64,000 nt of DNA from 20CM-2-55-15 sp964633285 (GCA_964633285.1 CAZWGA010000015.1:34616-98615), one strand, 5' to 3'. Positions 9,813-18,292 are shown, numbered from the stretch's first letter. The notes: generated by a model not told the origin, from the sequence alone. Translations and numbers: made by a program.

Positions 9813-11201
9813 TCAGGCCTCTGACGCCGAATCAAGCCCTGCGTTTTTCCAGGCGGCCATGCCGCCGGCGACATTCACGACGTGACGAAAGCCGAGTTGT
9901 TCGAGGAGGCTGGATGCAATCGAAGAGCGATAACCGCCGGCGCAGATCACCGCGATTCCTGAATCGCGATTCAAGCCAAGAGCGGATTCCGAAAGATGAT
10001 TCAATGGCATGTTCACACTACTTTCAATATGACCGCCGTTCCATTCCGGAGGGCGGCGCACATCGATGACGATGTCGACCGTATCGGCTTCGATGCGCTC
10101 GCGTAATTCCTGAACCGCGATTTGTTCCATGCGGGCCAGAGGCAATCCGGCTTCATGCCAGGCGAGAATGCCGTCCTTCAAATATCCCGAAACTTTTTCG
10201 AGGCCGACGCGCGCCAGACGCGTCCACGCTTCGTCCGCGCTCGATGCATCCTCCGCCACGATAAGCAGCGGAATCTCAGGCTTGATCAGGCTTCCAGCCC
10301 ATGTTGCAAACTGGCCGGCAAGGCCAACATGCAGTGAACCGGGGATATGACCCGCGGCAAACTGGCCGGAGGGACGCGTATCCAGAACCATGTGCCCGCC
10401 TCGCTGCATTTTTTGACAAGCCTCGGCCGAGAACCCCAGAGGTTCAGGCAGATCCTGAATCAAAGAAGGACCTTCGAGATTGATCCGCGCGTCCCTGCTG
10501 AAATACGAAGGAGCTTCCGGCAGATCGGTTGTCATCATCTTGATGAAGGCGTCACGCGCCATCGGCTGGAGGGCATAGTTGAACCGGCGTTGTTCACCGA
10601 TCGTCGAAGACGTTTCGCTGGAGATATTGCGGCCACACATGGAGCCGGCTCCATGCGCGGGAAAAACTTTGACCTCATCGGGCAGGGCCAGGAGTTTCCC
10701 GTGCAGCGAGTCGTACAGCATGCCGGCCAGATCCGCCGCGGGCATGCGCGACCCCAGAAGATCGGGACGGCCCACATCGCCGATGAACAGCGCATCCCCG
10801 GTCAGAACGGCATCAGGCACGGTTTCCGATTTCGAGCGGTCGAAGACGAGAATACTGATCGACTCGGGCGTATGTCCGGGCGTCTCGAGGAATCGAATCC
10901 GCACGTCGTTCATCCGGATCTCGTCTCCCTCGCGCGCGGGAACAAATTCAAATTTCGCGGCGGCATTTGCGCCGAAATAGACCCTGGCGCCGGACCGCGC
11001 CGCCAGTTCGTGATGCCCGGAAACGAAATCCGCATGACAATGCGTTTCGATGACATGCTTGATCGTGAATCCATGCGCCGCCGCATCATCGAGATAAATA
11101 TCGATGTCGCGCTGGGGATCCACGACGGCAGCCTCGGTTCCCGAGCCGATCAGATATGAAGCGTGAGCCAGACAGCCGAGATAAAACTGACGAAAGTACA
11201 T
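9813..11201 (-). CDS. MBL-fold hydrolase with two rhodanese domains (persulfide dioxygenase/CstB-like)
   Basis: 462 residues from the ATG at 11199-11201, which has GGAG six bases upstream; the longer frame would start at a TTG. The N-terminal metallo-beta-lactamase domain has H54, H56 and D58 (ETHCHADFVSGH), later LETPGHTPESISI and LTGDALFIGDVGRPDL. That form is typical of ETHE1/CstB-type persulfide dioxygenases. Rhodanese domain 1 (about 270-360) has AEDASS where the catalytic loop should be and so lacks Cys. Rhodanese domain 2 (about 365-455) has an intact loop CAGGYRS with C420. The family oxidises or transfers sulfane sulfur during sulfide detoxification. It is monocistronic. Confidence 0.88.
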   Translation of the reverse strand: MYFRQFYLGCLAHASYLIGSGTEAAVVDPQRDIDIYLDDAAAHGFTIKHVIETHCHADFVSGHHELAARSGARVYFGANAAAKFEFVPAREGDEIRMNDVRIRFLETPGHTPESISILVFDRSKSETVPDAVLTGDALFIGDVGRPDLLGSRMPAADLAGMLYDSLHGKLLALPDEVKVFPAHGAGSMCGRNISSETSSTIGEQRRFNYALQPMARDAFIKMMTTDLPEAPSYFSRDARINLEGPSLIQDLPEPLGFSAEACQKMQRGGHMVLDTRPSGQFAAGHIPGSLHVGLAGQFATWAGSLIKPEIPLLIVAEDASSADEAWTRLARVGLEKVSGYLKDGILAWHEAGLPLARMEQIAVQELRERIEADTVDIVIDVRRPPEWNGGHIESSVNMPLNHLSESALGLNRDSGIAVICAGGYRSSIASSLLEQLGFRHVVNVAGGMAAWKNAGLDSASEA

Positions 11202-11299
11202 GACGGGCTCCAATAGTACCGAGGCAAACTCCCTCGCGACAGAGATTTTCGTGAAGACGTTGATTTGATATAGTGCCGGGCCGGGAGAAACCGCGAACG

Positions 11300-13225
11300 A
11301 TGAGGCCTGCGATTTTTTCGATCCTTCTTTCGGCAGCGATATTCGCGAGCGCTTCCGCCTTCGCTCAGGGCGGGCCGCCGCGCCCGCAGAATTCGCCAGA
11401 CATTGCCGGAGAGTGGACCCTCATGAATAACGAAGACCCCGGTGAACTCGGCGCCTTAGGGCAGCCCGCGCTGGGCGACTATCTTGGAATTCCTTTCAAT
11501 GCCGCAGGCCGCATGAGATCGGACACCACGGCAGAATCCATCTGGGGAACGCCCGAATATCAGTGCAGACCGCATTCGGCTCCCCATCAATGGAGGGGAC
11601 TCGGAGGAATGCGCATCCTGAAGGAACAGGAACCGCTGACGCGCGAAGTCAAGGCCTATCACTTCCAGTTCATGCTCTCGCTGGACCGGCCGATATACAT
11701 GGACGGCAGAACTCATCCGCCTGCGTGGGCGCCTCATAGCTGGTCCGGATTCTCCACGGGCGAATGGGTCGGTAATACCCTGAAGATCACGACCACCCAC
11801 ATCAAAGACGGCTATCTCAAACGCGGCGGGCCTCAAACAAGCGACATGCTGAGAATGACCGAGTACCTCACGCGTCACGGCGATATCCTGACCATCACGA
11901 CGATTACTGAAGATCCGATTTATCTCGATGAGCCTTACGTTCAATCGACAACTTACATGTACGATCTGACCTCGAACGTGAACATGGAAACCTGTGATGC
12001 GTCCGCGTTCGCGCAGAACGGAGGCACAGACCGGCATCATGTACCGCACTTCCTTCCGGGTCAGAACACCGCATGGACCGAATGGCTTAAAAAAGAGGAT
12101 TGGGTACCGCTCGAAGCCGCACGCGGCGGGGTGAAGACGATATATCCGGAGTTTCGTTCCACGTTGAATGGATCGATCACTTCCGCGAACCTCACGGTGC
12201 CTTCGTCGAAAGCCTCGTTTTCGCCGGATAAGAGCATCGCGGATCAAAGCCCGAAAGACGGAGCCGTTCATATTCTGCCGGTCCAGGACAACATCTACAT
12301 GATGGTCGCGGACGGCAACAACATTACGGTCTCCGTCGGTCCGGAAGGCGTCGCCATGGTCAACACGGGACCCGCCGCCATGTCCGATAAAATTCTCGCG
12401 GCGCTGAATCAGTTGTCTGCTGCTATAGCCGCCGCGCCGGCGACGAATAAATGTTTCGGCGCAAATTGTCCGCAGACATGGGGATGGTCGAGTCCATACA
12501 TGAATTCGATTATCAGTTCGCCCGCGCCTCCGAAACCCATTCGTTTCGTCATGAATACAAGCGCCGCACCTGAGAATACCGGAGGGAACGAAAAGTTTGC
12601 CTCGATCCCGGGTATGAAGGGACGGGCCACCTCGGTGATCGCGCACGAGAACGTGCTCAACCGTATGAGCGCGCCGTCGGGCAAACAAGCGCCGACTCCC
12701 GAGAAGGCCTGGCCGACAGACACGTATTTCGATGAGTTTTTCAAGCTTCCTTCGTTTTTCAACGGCGAAGCCGTCATCGTTTATCATGAACCCGCCGCGA
12801 ACACGGATGGCGACAGCATTGTGTTCTTCCGCCATTCGGAGGTCATCAGCGCCGGAAATATTTTTTCGACAGTCAGCTATCCCGTTATCGACATCGAAAA
12901 GGGAGGGACGGTCAACGGAGTCATCAACGGTCTGAACCATATTCTCGATCTCGCTGTTTCCGAATACCGGTCGCAGGGAGGCACGTGGATCATTCCGGGA
13001 CACGGGCGGCTTTCCGATACCGCCGATGTCGCATCGTATCGAAACATGATGGTGATGGTCCGCGACCGCATTCAGGACTTGATGAATAAAGGCATGACGG
13101 TCGAACAGGTCAAAGCAGCAAAGCCCACGATGGATTTTGATGGCCGTTATGGTTCAAATTCGGGATCATGGACCACAGCCATGTTTGTCGAGGCGGTTTA
13201 TCGAAGCCTCAAGGAGAAAAAGTAA
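11300..13225 (+). CDS. secreted fusion of the WEGxTLVVET-type domain with a metal-site-less MBL fold
   Basis: 641 residues from the ATG at 11300, chosen because a signal peptide (MRPAIFSILLSAAIFASASA) starts there; a GTG frame begins at 11273. Residues 25-250 belong to the paralogous secreted family also found at 13650, 17231, 18302 and 38959 (GEWVGNTLKITTTHIKDGY). The C-terminal half follows a metallo-beta-lactamase pattern (PVQDNIYMMVADGNNITVSV, VIAHENVLNRM, WIIPGHGRL). Where active members have NTHFHFDHTGGN, this one has NTSAAPENTGGN, so every HxHxDH ligand is lost. It is followed at once by a DUF6152 gene. Function unknown; probably not a zinc hydrolase. Confidence 0.75.
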   Translation: MRPAIFSILLSAAIFASASAFAQGGPPRPQNSPDIAGEWTLMNNEDPGELGALGQPALGDYLGIPFNAAGRMRSDTTAESIWGTPEYQCRPHSAPHQWRGLGGMRILKEQEPLTREVKAYHFQFMLSLDRPIYMDGRTHPPAWAPHSWSGFSTGEWVGNTLKITTTHIKDGYLKRGGPQTSDMLRMTEYLTRHGDILTITTITEDPIYLDEPYVQSTTYMYDLTSNVNMETCDASAFAQNGGTDRHHVPHFLPGQNTAWTEWLKKEDWVPLEAARGGVKTIYPEFRSTLNGSITSANLTVPSSKASFSPDKSIADQSPKDGAVHILPVQDNIYMMVADGNNITVSVGPEGVAMVNTGPAAMSDKILAALNQLSAAIAAAPATNKCFGANCPQTWGWSSPYMNSIISSPAPPKPIRFVMNTSAAPENTGGNEKFASIPGMKGRATSVIAHENVLNRMSAPSGKQAPTPEKAWPTDTYFDEFFKLPSFFNGEAVIVYHEPAANTDGDSIVFFRHSEVISAGNIFSTVSYPVIDIEKGGTVNGVINGLNHILDLAVSEYRSQGGTWIIPGHGRLSDTADVASYRNMMVMVRDRIQDLMNKGMTVEQVKAAKPTMDFDGRYGSNSGSWTTAMFVEAVYRSLKEKK

Positions 13226-13226
13226 A

Positions 13227-13622
13227 ATGCGCAGAACTTTTCTTATCCTCATTGCCGCCGCTTTGTTCACCGCAACGGCAGCATATGCACACCACTCTTA
13301 TGGCGCGACCTATGACGCCACAAAACAAATCAAGCTCGAAGGCAAAGTGGTTTCGTTCGTGTTTCGCAATCCGCACTCCTTCGTTCATATTGAAGCGAGC
13401 GATGAAAAGGGCGTTCCCCAGCGTTGGGCCGTGGAATGGAGTGGGACATCGCAGCTCGGCAACCAGGGCGTTAATCGCGAATCGCTGCACGTCGGCGATG
13501 AAGTTCAACTGGTCGCTCGTCCTTCGCGTGTCGCAGGAGAATACCGGGCGCTGATGGTCACGTTGAAGCGGCCGTCCGACGGCTTTACCTGGGGCTCCCG
13601 CCAGGGCGAGGTTGTGGACTAG
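13227..13622 (+). CDS. DUF6152 family secreted protein
   Basis: 131 residues from the ATG at 13227, one base after the upstream stop codon; the longer frame would run into the preceding gene. A signal peptide (about 1-20, ending AAYA) is followed by the DUF6152 hallmark HHSYGATYD, then KLEGKVVSFVFRNPHSFVHI. The HH/PHS pattern suggests a small periplasmic, possibly metal-binding beta-fold protein. A second copy lies at 16808-17230. In both places the gene is next to members of the WEGxTLVVET paralog family, so the two families probably work together. Confidence 0.85.
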   Translation: MRRTFLILIAAALFTATAAYAHHSYGATYDATKQIKLEGKVVSFVFRNPHSFVHIEASDEKGVPQRWAVEWSGTSQLGNQGVNRESLHVGDEVQLVARPSRVAGEYRALMVTLKRPSDGFTWGSRQGEVVD

Positions 13623-13649
13623 CAACACCAGCAACCCGCGCTTTCAACT

Positions 13650-14390
13650 GTGAAACTCTCGATCGGCTTCATCCTCTTTGTGTTTTTCTCCGTCCCTCTC
13701 CACGCCCAGCGCGGTGGCCGCGGCGGAGGGCCTGTGTCTCCGAGACAAGCCGCCGCCATGGATATGACCGGATACTGGGTTTCCGTCATCACTGAAGACT
13801 GGAAGCTTCGGATGGTGACACCCCGCAAAGGCGTCTACGAAACTTTAACCTTGAACGCTGAAGGCCGGCGTGTCGGCGACACCTGGGATCCGGCGAAAGA
13901 CGAAGCCGCCGGAGAACAGTGCCGCGCGTACGGCGCTGGAAACATCATGCGCGTTCCTGGCCGCCTCCATATCACGTGGGAAACCGATACGACGCTTCGG
14001 ATCGATACCGATTCCGGCACGCAGACGCGGCTCTTTCACTTCGGCGCGGCGCCGGCTGCGGCCGGTGAACCGAGCTGGCAGGGGAATTCGGTTGCGGAAT
14101 GGGAATACGCGCCGGCAGCGCGTGGAGCGCAACGGGCGGGCAACCTGAAAGTCGTGACCACGAATCTCCGGGCCGGCTACGTGCGGAAGAACGGCGCGCC
14201 GTACAGCAAGAACGCCGTCGTCACGGAATTCTACGATCTCAATACCGGACCAAATGGCGATCAATGGCTGACGGTCACAGCCAAAGTGGACGATCCAACC
14301 TACTTCAGCAGACCTTACCTGACGAGTTCCGATTTCAAAAAACTTCCGGATGCTACCGGATGGAATCCGACTCCCTGTTCAACGAAATGA
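13650..14390 (+). CDS. secreted protein of the WEGxTLVVET-type paralog family (divergent member)
   Basis: 246 residues from a GTG at 13650. The signal peptide MKLSIGFILFVFFSVPLHAQ is followed by a Gly/Arg-rich stretch (RGGRGGG). The C-terminal part has the family pattern: NLKVVTTNLRAGYVRKNGAP, AVVTEFYDLN and LTVTAKVDDPTYFSRPY. Compared with its paralogs the Trp-Glu-Gly block is altered. It is the third gene of a plus-strand run that begins at 11300 and includes DUF6152. No enzymatic motif is visible. Confidence 0.7.
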   Translation: MKLSIGFILFVFFSVPLHAQRGGRGGGPVSPRQAAAMDMTGYWVSVITEDWKLRMVTPRKGVYETLTLNAEGRRVGDTWDPAKDEAAGEQCRAYGAGNIMRVPGRLHITWETDTTLRIDTDSGTQTRLFHFGAAPAAAGEPSWQGNSVAEWEYAPAARGAQRAGNLKVVTTNLRAGYVRKNGAPYSKNAVVTEFYDLNTGPNGDQWLTVTAKVDDPTYFSRPYLTSSDFKKLPDATGWNPTPCSTK

Positions 14391-14400
14391 TGGATCGTGA

Positions 14401-14751
14401 TTACAGAAGCAAACGGACGGCCTTCGCGAGTTCGCGGCCGGTATAGGGCTTCTGCAGGCAGGACGTGGACAGCCCCGCCTGGCTCTCGCGCGCGTACGAC
14501 GCGCTTTGGCCGCTCGCCACAATGACCTTCGCGGCAGGTGTCAGTTTGAAGATTTGACGGATCATTTCGGATCCATTCATGGTGGGCATGTCCAGATCGG
14601 TGACGACAACCTCAACCTGATCCATATTCTCCTGGTATCGCCGCAACCCATCGAGGCCATCGGCCGCGGTTATAACTTCAAAGCCCTCGGTCTCTAATCG
14701 CTCTTTCATCGTTTCCAGGATCACGGGTTCGTCGTCAACCACAAGAATCAT
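14401..14751 (-). CDS. single-domain response regulator receiver (CheY-like)
   Basis: 116 residues, a bare receiver domain. The acidic pair is D6/D7 (VVDDEP), the phospho-acceptor D52 (VVVTDLDMP), and the conserved Lys is in LQKPYTGREL. There is no output domain and no sensor kinase gene nearby, so its partner is elsewhere. Its 3' end lies 10 nt from the convergent gene ending at 14390. It begins immediately at beta-strand 1. Confidence 0.9.
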   Translation of the reverse strand: MILVVDDEPVILETMKERLETEGFEVITAADGLDGLRRYQENMDQVEVVVTDLDMPTMNGSEMIRQIFKLTPAAKVIVASGQSASYARESQAGLSTSCLQKPYTGRELAKAVRLLL

Positions 14752-14875
14752 GACTGGAGTATCGAAAGGTGGACGGGCAAGTTAGGTCCACGTCGTCCAC
14801 ATCGGGGTACTGGTTTGGCGGATTCCGAAAAGCTATACTGCCGCCTTCAATCCTCGAAAAAACAAGGAGAGTCTT

Positions 14876-15415
14876 ATGACAAAACGATTTGTGCTGACCA
14901 GCCTCGGTGTTCTCTTCGCAGGTTTCGGTTTTAAAGTTCTCGCCACTCAAGCCGTTCAGGCTCCGCAGGCTCCGGCCGCTCCAGCGGCTCAGGGCGGGCG
15001 CGGTCAGCGCGGGCCGGTGACGACGCCGTGTGGTCCGAACATCGCAGGCGATCTCGGCATCAACACCGGAAAAGATTCGCGGTGTTTCGAATTGAGAATG
15101 TACACCGTCGATCCGAGCCGCGACGGCGTCGGCCAGTTCAAAGGCGGCATCAATGAACTTCACAAACGTTTTCGCGAAGGCGAGGTTGAAGTATTCAAAG
15201 CCAGCGGCGTTGACGTTCTGGCAGTCTGGCAAAACCTGGATGATCCCAATACGCTGATCTATCTGCTCGCTTACAAAGACCGCGCAGCCCGAGAAGCCGG
15301 ATGGGCAAAATTCGGCGCCGATCCAAAGTGGACGGAATTGCGAACGAAGTATTTCGTTCCCCTCACGACCAAGGCCATCATGATGAGTTCCACGGACTAC
15401 TCGCCTATGAAGTAA
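14876..15415 (+). CDS. secreted NIPSNAP-family protein
   Basis: 179 residues, with AAGGAGAG six bases before the ATG. A signal-like N-terminus (about 1-25) leads into an Ala/Gln/Gly-rich linker (AQGGRGQRGP). From residue 62 the NIPSNAP ferredoxin-like alpha/beta fold follows: CFELRMYTVDPSRDGVGQFK, VDVLAVWQNLDDPNTLIYLL and AREAGWAKFGADPKW. NIPSNAP proteins are small dimeric alpha/beta-barrel proteins of unclear role; bacterial exported members are common in Acidobacteriota. Confidence 0.85.
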   Translation: MTKRFVLTSLGVLFAGFGFKVLATQAVQAPQAPAAPAAQGGRGQRGPVTTPCGPNIAGDLGINTGKDSRCFELRMYTVDPSRDGVGQFKGGINELHKRFREGEVEVFKASGVDVLAVWQNLDDPNTLIYLLAYKDRAAREAGWAKFGADPKWTELRTKYFVPLTTKAIMMSSTDYSPMK

Positions 15416-15450
15416 GGACTGTGGCTGGCGTATACTGCCGCTTCTCGCGA

Positions 15451-15557
15451 ATGAAATCCATCCCCCTGGTGTGGGGGGACCGGCCAGCAGTAATGAGGCC
15501 GCGAAGCGGTGTACCGAACGGAACTGGACGGTGGGCCCGACACTAACAAAAAGGAGA
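15451..15557 (+). repeat. leader repeat, copy A (5' of the diheme cytochrome gene)
   Basis: About 107 nt nearly identical to the reverse complement of 26042-26149. The central 49 nt (15471-15519) are identical in the two copies. It contains a CCGC-GAA-GCGG hairpin and an ACCG...CGGT pair that is kept while the bases between differ. It ends in the AAGGAG ribosome site, and the start codon follows directly. Either a structured cis-acting RNA or a dispersed mobile repeat. Confidence 0.7.
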
Positions 15558-15558
15558 C

Positions 15559-16701
15559 ATGATGAAGCTCGGATCGATGCGAATAGTATTCGGCGCTGCT
15601 GTCGCGGCCGCCACATTCATGCTGGCCGGAGTTCTGGCGCAGGGACAGGCGGCGCAACAGGCACGGCCACAGATGGCGGAAGAAGTTTTCAAGAACGTCC
15701 AGATTCTGAAAGGAATTCCCGTAGACGAATTCATGGACACGATGGGCATGTTTTCAGCCGCGCTCAGTCTGAATTGCATCGATTGTCACGTGGCCGAAAG
15801 CGTCGGGACCTGGGACAAATTCGGCGACGATACGCCGCTGAAAGTCCGGTCACGGAAAATGCTGCAGATGGTCAACGCCATCAACAAGGACAATTTCAGC
15901 GGAGTCCGCTCGGTCACCTGCTATACATGCCATCGCGGCGATCTGCGTCCGAAAATCGTGCCGAATCTGGCCGCGCAATATGCAACCCCGGTTGAAGACG
16001 CCAACGAAGTGACCATGCTTCCTCCTTCGGCCGGCCCGCCTCCCGATCAGGTCTTCAACAAGTACATCCAGGCGGTCGGCGGCGCTCCGCGTGTTGCGGC
16101 GCTGACGAGCTTTTCCGGTAAAGGAACGTTCATTGGTTTCGAGACAGAGCAGACCAAAGTGGCCATGGAACTCTACGCAAAAGCTCCCGGGCAACGCGCC
16201 ATGGTCGTTCACACTCGAATCGGTGACAGCCTGCGCGTTGTGGATGGACGCGCGGCATGGATCGCAGCGCCCGACAAACCGCTGCCGCTGATGACGCTGA
16301 CGGGAGGCAATCTCGAAGGAGCGAAGATCGATGCGCTCTTCCCCGGACAAATCAAGGGGGCCTTTGCTCAGTGGCGCACCGGCGCAACGGCGATTGACGA
16401 CAAGGAAGTCCAGGTGCTCCAGGGAACCAATCCAAGGCAGGCTCCCGTCAATTTCTACTTTGATGAAAAGACCGGACTGCTCGTGCGCGTGCTGCACTTC
16501 GTCGATACGGCAGTCGGACGTGTTCCCGCCCAGGTGGATTACAGCGATTATCGCGATGTCGCTGGAGTAAAGATCCCGTTCAAATGGACCACAACGTGGA
16601 CCGACGGCCAGGCAACAACGGAATTGAGCGAGGTCACACCGAACGTTTCAATCGATGCCGCACGATTCAACAGGCCGGCACCGGCGCCGCGTCCGAAGTA
16701 G
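15559..16701 (+). CDS. secreted diheme c-type cytochrome (CytoC_RC-like) with C-terminal LolA-like domain
   Basis: 380 residues, with AAGGAGAC just before the ATG. The signal peptide covers about 1-30. Two heme sites follow: C73-x2-C76-H77 (CIDCH) and C121-x2-C124-H125 (CYTCH), spaced as in the photosynthetic reaction-centre cytochrome family found widely in Acidobacteriota without photosynthesis. Residues 170-370 look like a beta-rich lipoprotein-carrier-like domain (YIQAVGGAPRVAALTSFSGK, FYFDEKTGLLVRVLHF, VAGVKIPFKWTTTW). A periplasmic electron-transfer role, perhaps with the PQQ dehydrogenase at 19290, is inferred. A long hairpin follows the stop codon. Confidence 0.85.
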   Translation: MMKLGSMRIVFGAAVAAATFMLAGVLAQGQAAQQARPQMAEEVFKNVQILKGIPVDEFMDTMGMFSAALSLNCIDCHVAESVGTWDKFGDDTPLKVRSRKMLQMVNAINKDNFSGVRSVTCYTCHRGDLRPKIVPNLAAQYATPVEDANEVTMLPPSAGPPPDQVFNKYIQAVGGAPRVAALTSFSGKGTFIGFETEQTKVAMELYAKAPGQRAMVVHTRIGDSLRVVDGRAAWIAAPDKPLPLMTLTGGNLEGAKIDALFPGQIKGAFAQWRTGATAIDDKEVQVLQGTNPRQAPVNFYFDEKTGLLVRVLHFVDTAVGRVPAQVDYSDYRDVAGVKIPFKWTTTWTDGQATTELSEVTPNVSIDAARFNRPAPAPRPK

Positions 16702-16711
16702 ACTGGGAAGA

Positions 16712-16778
16712 CGCATTTGAGAGTGGAGAACCCAATATTTGAGATCTCAGATTCTGGGATCTCCACTCTCAAAATGCG
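16712..16778. terminator. hairpin repeat element, copy 1, between convergent genes
   Basis: Arms CGCATTTGAGAGTGGAGA (16712-16729) and its complement with one extra A (16760-16778) enclose a 30-nt loop with the palindrome TGAGATCTCA. Arms and loop recur at 37771-37834. The element starts 11 nt after the cytochrome stop and faces the DUF6152 gene ending at 16808, so it can serve as a bidirectional terminator. Confidence 0.75.
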
Positions 16779-16807
16779 TTTCCTGGATTTGTTGTCTCTG
16801 GGATTGC

Positions 16808-17230
16808 TTATTTGTCGGGCGAAGCACCCGGCGTACCGGGGACCGAGCCATTCAGGCTGAGGAACAATCGCGTGCCATCGGGCAAGACGAAATTCCGGCC
16901 GACCGCTTTGTTCGTGCCTTCTTTTGCCTGATAACCTTCAATCGTCAGTTCCGTTCCGACCTTGACCGTGTACTTCGTGACGCCAAGCCGGATGAGAGTG
17001 TTCGGGCTGCCGCCTTCAATCATCCATTCGGTCATTTTGCCGTCCGGCCCCTTCACATCGATATGGAACCAGGAATGGGGATTGATCATTTCCCATTTTG
17101 AAAGCGTTCCTTTCAATGTCAGCGGCTTGTTCACGTCAAACTCCGCCGAGAATGCATGATGGGCCCAGACGGGCGCCGCCGCCAGAAGCAGGCCGGCGGC
17201 TATCAGCGTTACGATGAATCGGGTTCGCAT
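16808..17230 (-). CDS. DUF6152 family secreted protein (second copy)
   Basis: 140 residues. Signal peptide 1-23 (ending PVWA), then HHAFSAEFDVNKPLTLKGTL, WEMINPHSWFHIDV and MTEWMIEGGSPNTLIRLG. The AHHxF and NPHSW motifs are those of the copy at 13227, though the overall sequences are divergent. Its start codon abuts the stop of the 17231 gene, so it is the last gene of a three-gene minus-strand operon with two WEGxTLVVET-family proteins. Confidence 0.85.
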   Translation of the reverse strand: MRTRFIVTLIAAGLLLAAAPVWAHHAFSAEFDVNKPLTLKGTLSKWEMINPHSWFHIDVKGPDGKMTEWMIEGGSPNTLIRLGVTKYTVKVGTELTIEGYQAKEGTNKAVGRNFVLPDGTRLFLSLNGSVPGTPGASPDK

Positions 17231-18292
17231 TTATTTCGTTCCTTTCTTCGCGGCGGCTTCGGCGGCTCGTTTTTCTTCTGCACGAACTCCTGCCAGCGTA
17301 TTCGCAATGCCGTAGTTTCCTTCATGACAAGCATGTTCGAATATCGGTCCATCCATTTTTGTGAAGACGAGTTCAGCGGTCCACGGCGCTGTCCAGGTGT
17401 GAGGATCATCGACTGTGAACTGATATCGGATGGTTTCGTCGTCGGTGCGCGTGAAGCGCTCGGTGACTTTCAGATATTCGCTCGAACCCTGGAAGGCCGT
17501 CCTGTCGGTGAAGTTGGTTGTCTCAACAACAAGTGTGTTTCCGTCCCAGCGTCCCTTGGAATCGCCCAGCCACTGCTTGACGGTTGTTGCGGGATGAGGC
17601 CGGCCATCCGTCGGGATAACGCGAACTTCATGTCCCGCTTCGACCAGCATCATGACGTACCCAGGTCCCTGCACAAATTGATAAGCCGGATTGTAACCGG
17701 GAGGCATCATCGGCGGACCCGCGTTCTGATAAATGCAGCGTGATCCGATCGGGATGTTTTGAACCATGTCGTACTGAGCGCCACGCCCGCGTTGAGCGGC
17801 CTGGCGGTCAGCGGCGCGTTTTTGTCCTTCTGCCGTCAACGGTGGAATCTTTCCGTTCGGCGGATCGGTAATCATCGACGTACGAAGATTTCCGGCAAGC
17901 ACGGTCTGGCTCTTGTCCAGGCCGAATTGCGTAAAGTCGTAGTGCACGTCGGCCGTCGTTCCCGGTGTTGTCTGCTGATCGTCACGCTCGCCCTGCTTCT
18001 TTGCGGCTTCCAGGAATTCCTCTTTCGTATAAAACTCTTTAGTCACGCCGTTCGGACGTTGCAGCGGAACAATCGTGTTGTTGGTCCAATAGCCTTGAAG
18101 ATCCGGCTGACCGTCAACTGTCTTCGGAACCACAAATGGTTTCGCTGCGGTTTTAGGGGCGGCCACGTTTACTGCGTCCGCTCCCGACTTCAGGATGTGT
18201 TGTCCCGTAGCCGGAATCGGCGACAGCAATACCACGGTGAACGCGATCGCAACAACAACTGCGCCCATTGACAACAGGAATCGAGGGTTCAT
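17231..18292 (-). CDS. secreted protein of the WEGxTLVVET-type paralog family
   Basis: 353 residues with an N-terminal signal or anchor segment (about 5-30). Landmarks: PDLQGYWTNNTIVPLQRP, a middle block with SRCIYQNAGPPMMPPGYNP and VMMLVEAGHEVRVIPTDGRP, then the family signature GRWDGNTLVVETTNFTDR, LKVTERFTRTDDETIRYQFT and VDDPHTWTAPW. The ending FEHACHEGNYGIANTLAG is a conserved tail seen in many acidobacterial hypothetical proteins. It lies 9 nt downstream of its paralog at 18302 and directly upstream of DUF6152. The biochemical function is not known; no catalytic motif is recognisable. Confidence 0.75.
   Translation of the reverse strand: MNPRFLLSMGAVVVAIAFTVVLLSPIPATGQHILKSGADAVNVAAPKTAAKPFVVPKTVDGQPDLQGYWTNNTIVPLQRPNGVTKEFYTKEEFLEAAKKQGERDDQQTTPGTTADVHYDFTQFGLDKSQTVLAGNLRTSMITDPPNGKIPPLTAEGQKRAADRQAAQRGRGAQYDMVQNIPIGSRCIYQNAGPPMMPPGYNPAYQFVQGPGYVMMLVEAGHEVRVIPTDGRPHPATTVKQWLGDSKGRWDGNTLVVETTNFTDRTAFQGSSEYLKVTERFTRTDDETIRYQFTVDDPHTWTAPWTAELVFTKMDGPIFEHACHEGNYGIANTLAGVRAEEKRAAEAAAKKGTK

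Noticed and set aside
11456..13003. 515-residue minus-strand frame
   Set aside because: Antisense to the secreted MBL-fold gene; composition is Arg/His-rich with no recognisable domain.
15451..15557. Known riboswitch class (cobalamin, SAM, TPP)
   Set aside because: None of the hallmark cores of these classes could be recognised; left as an unnamed leader repeat.
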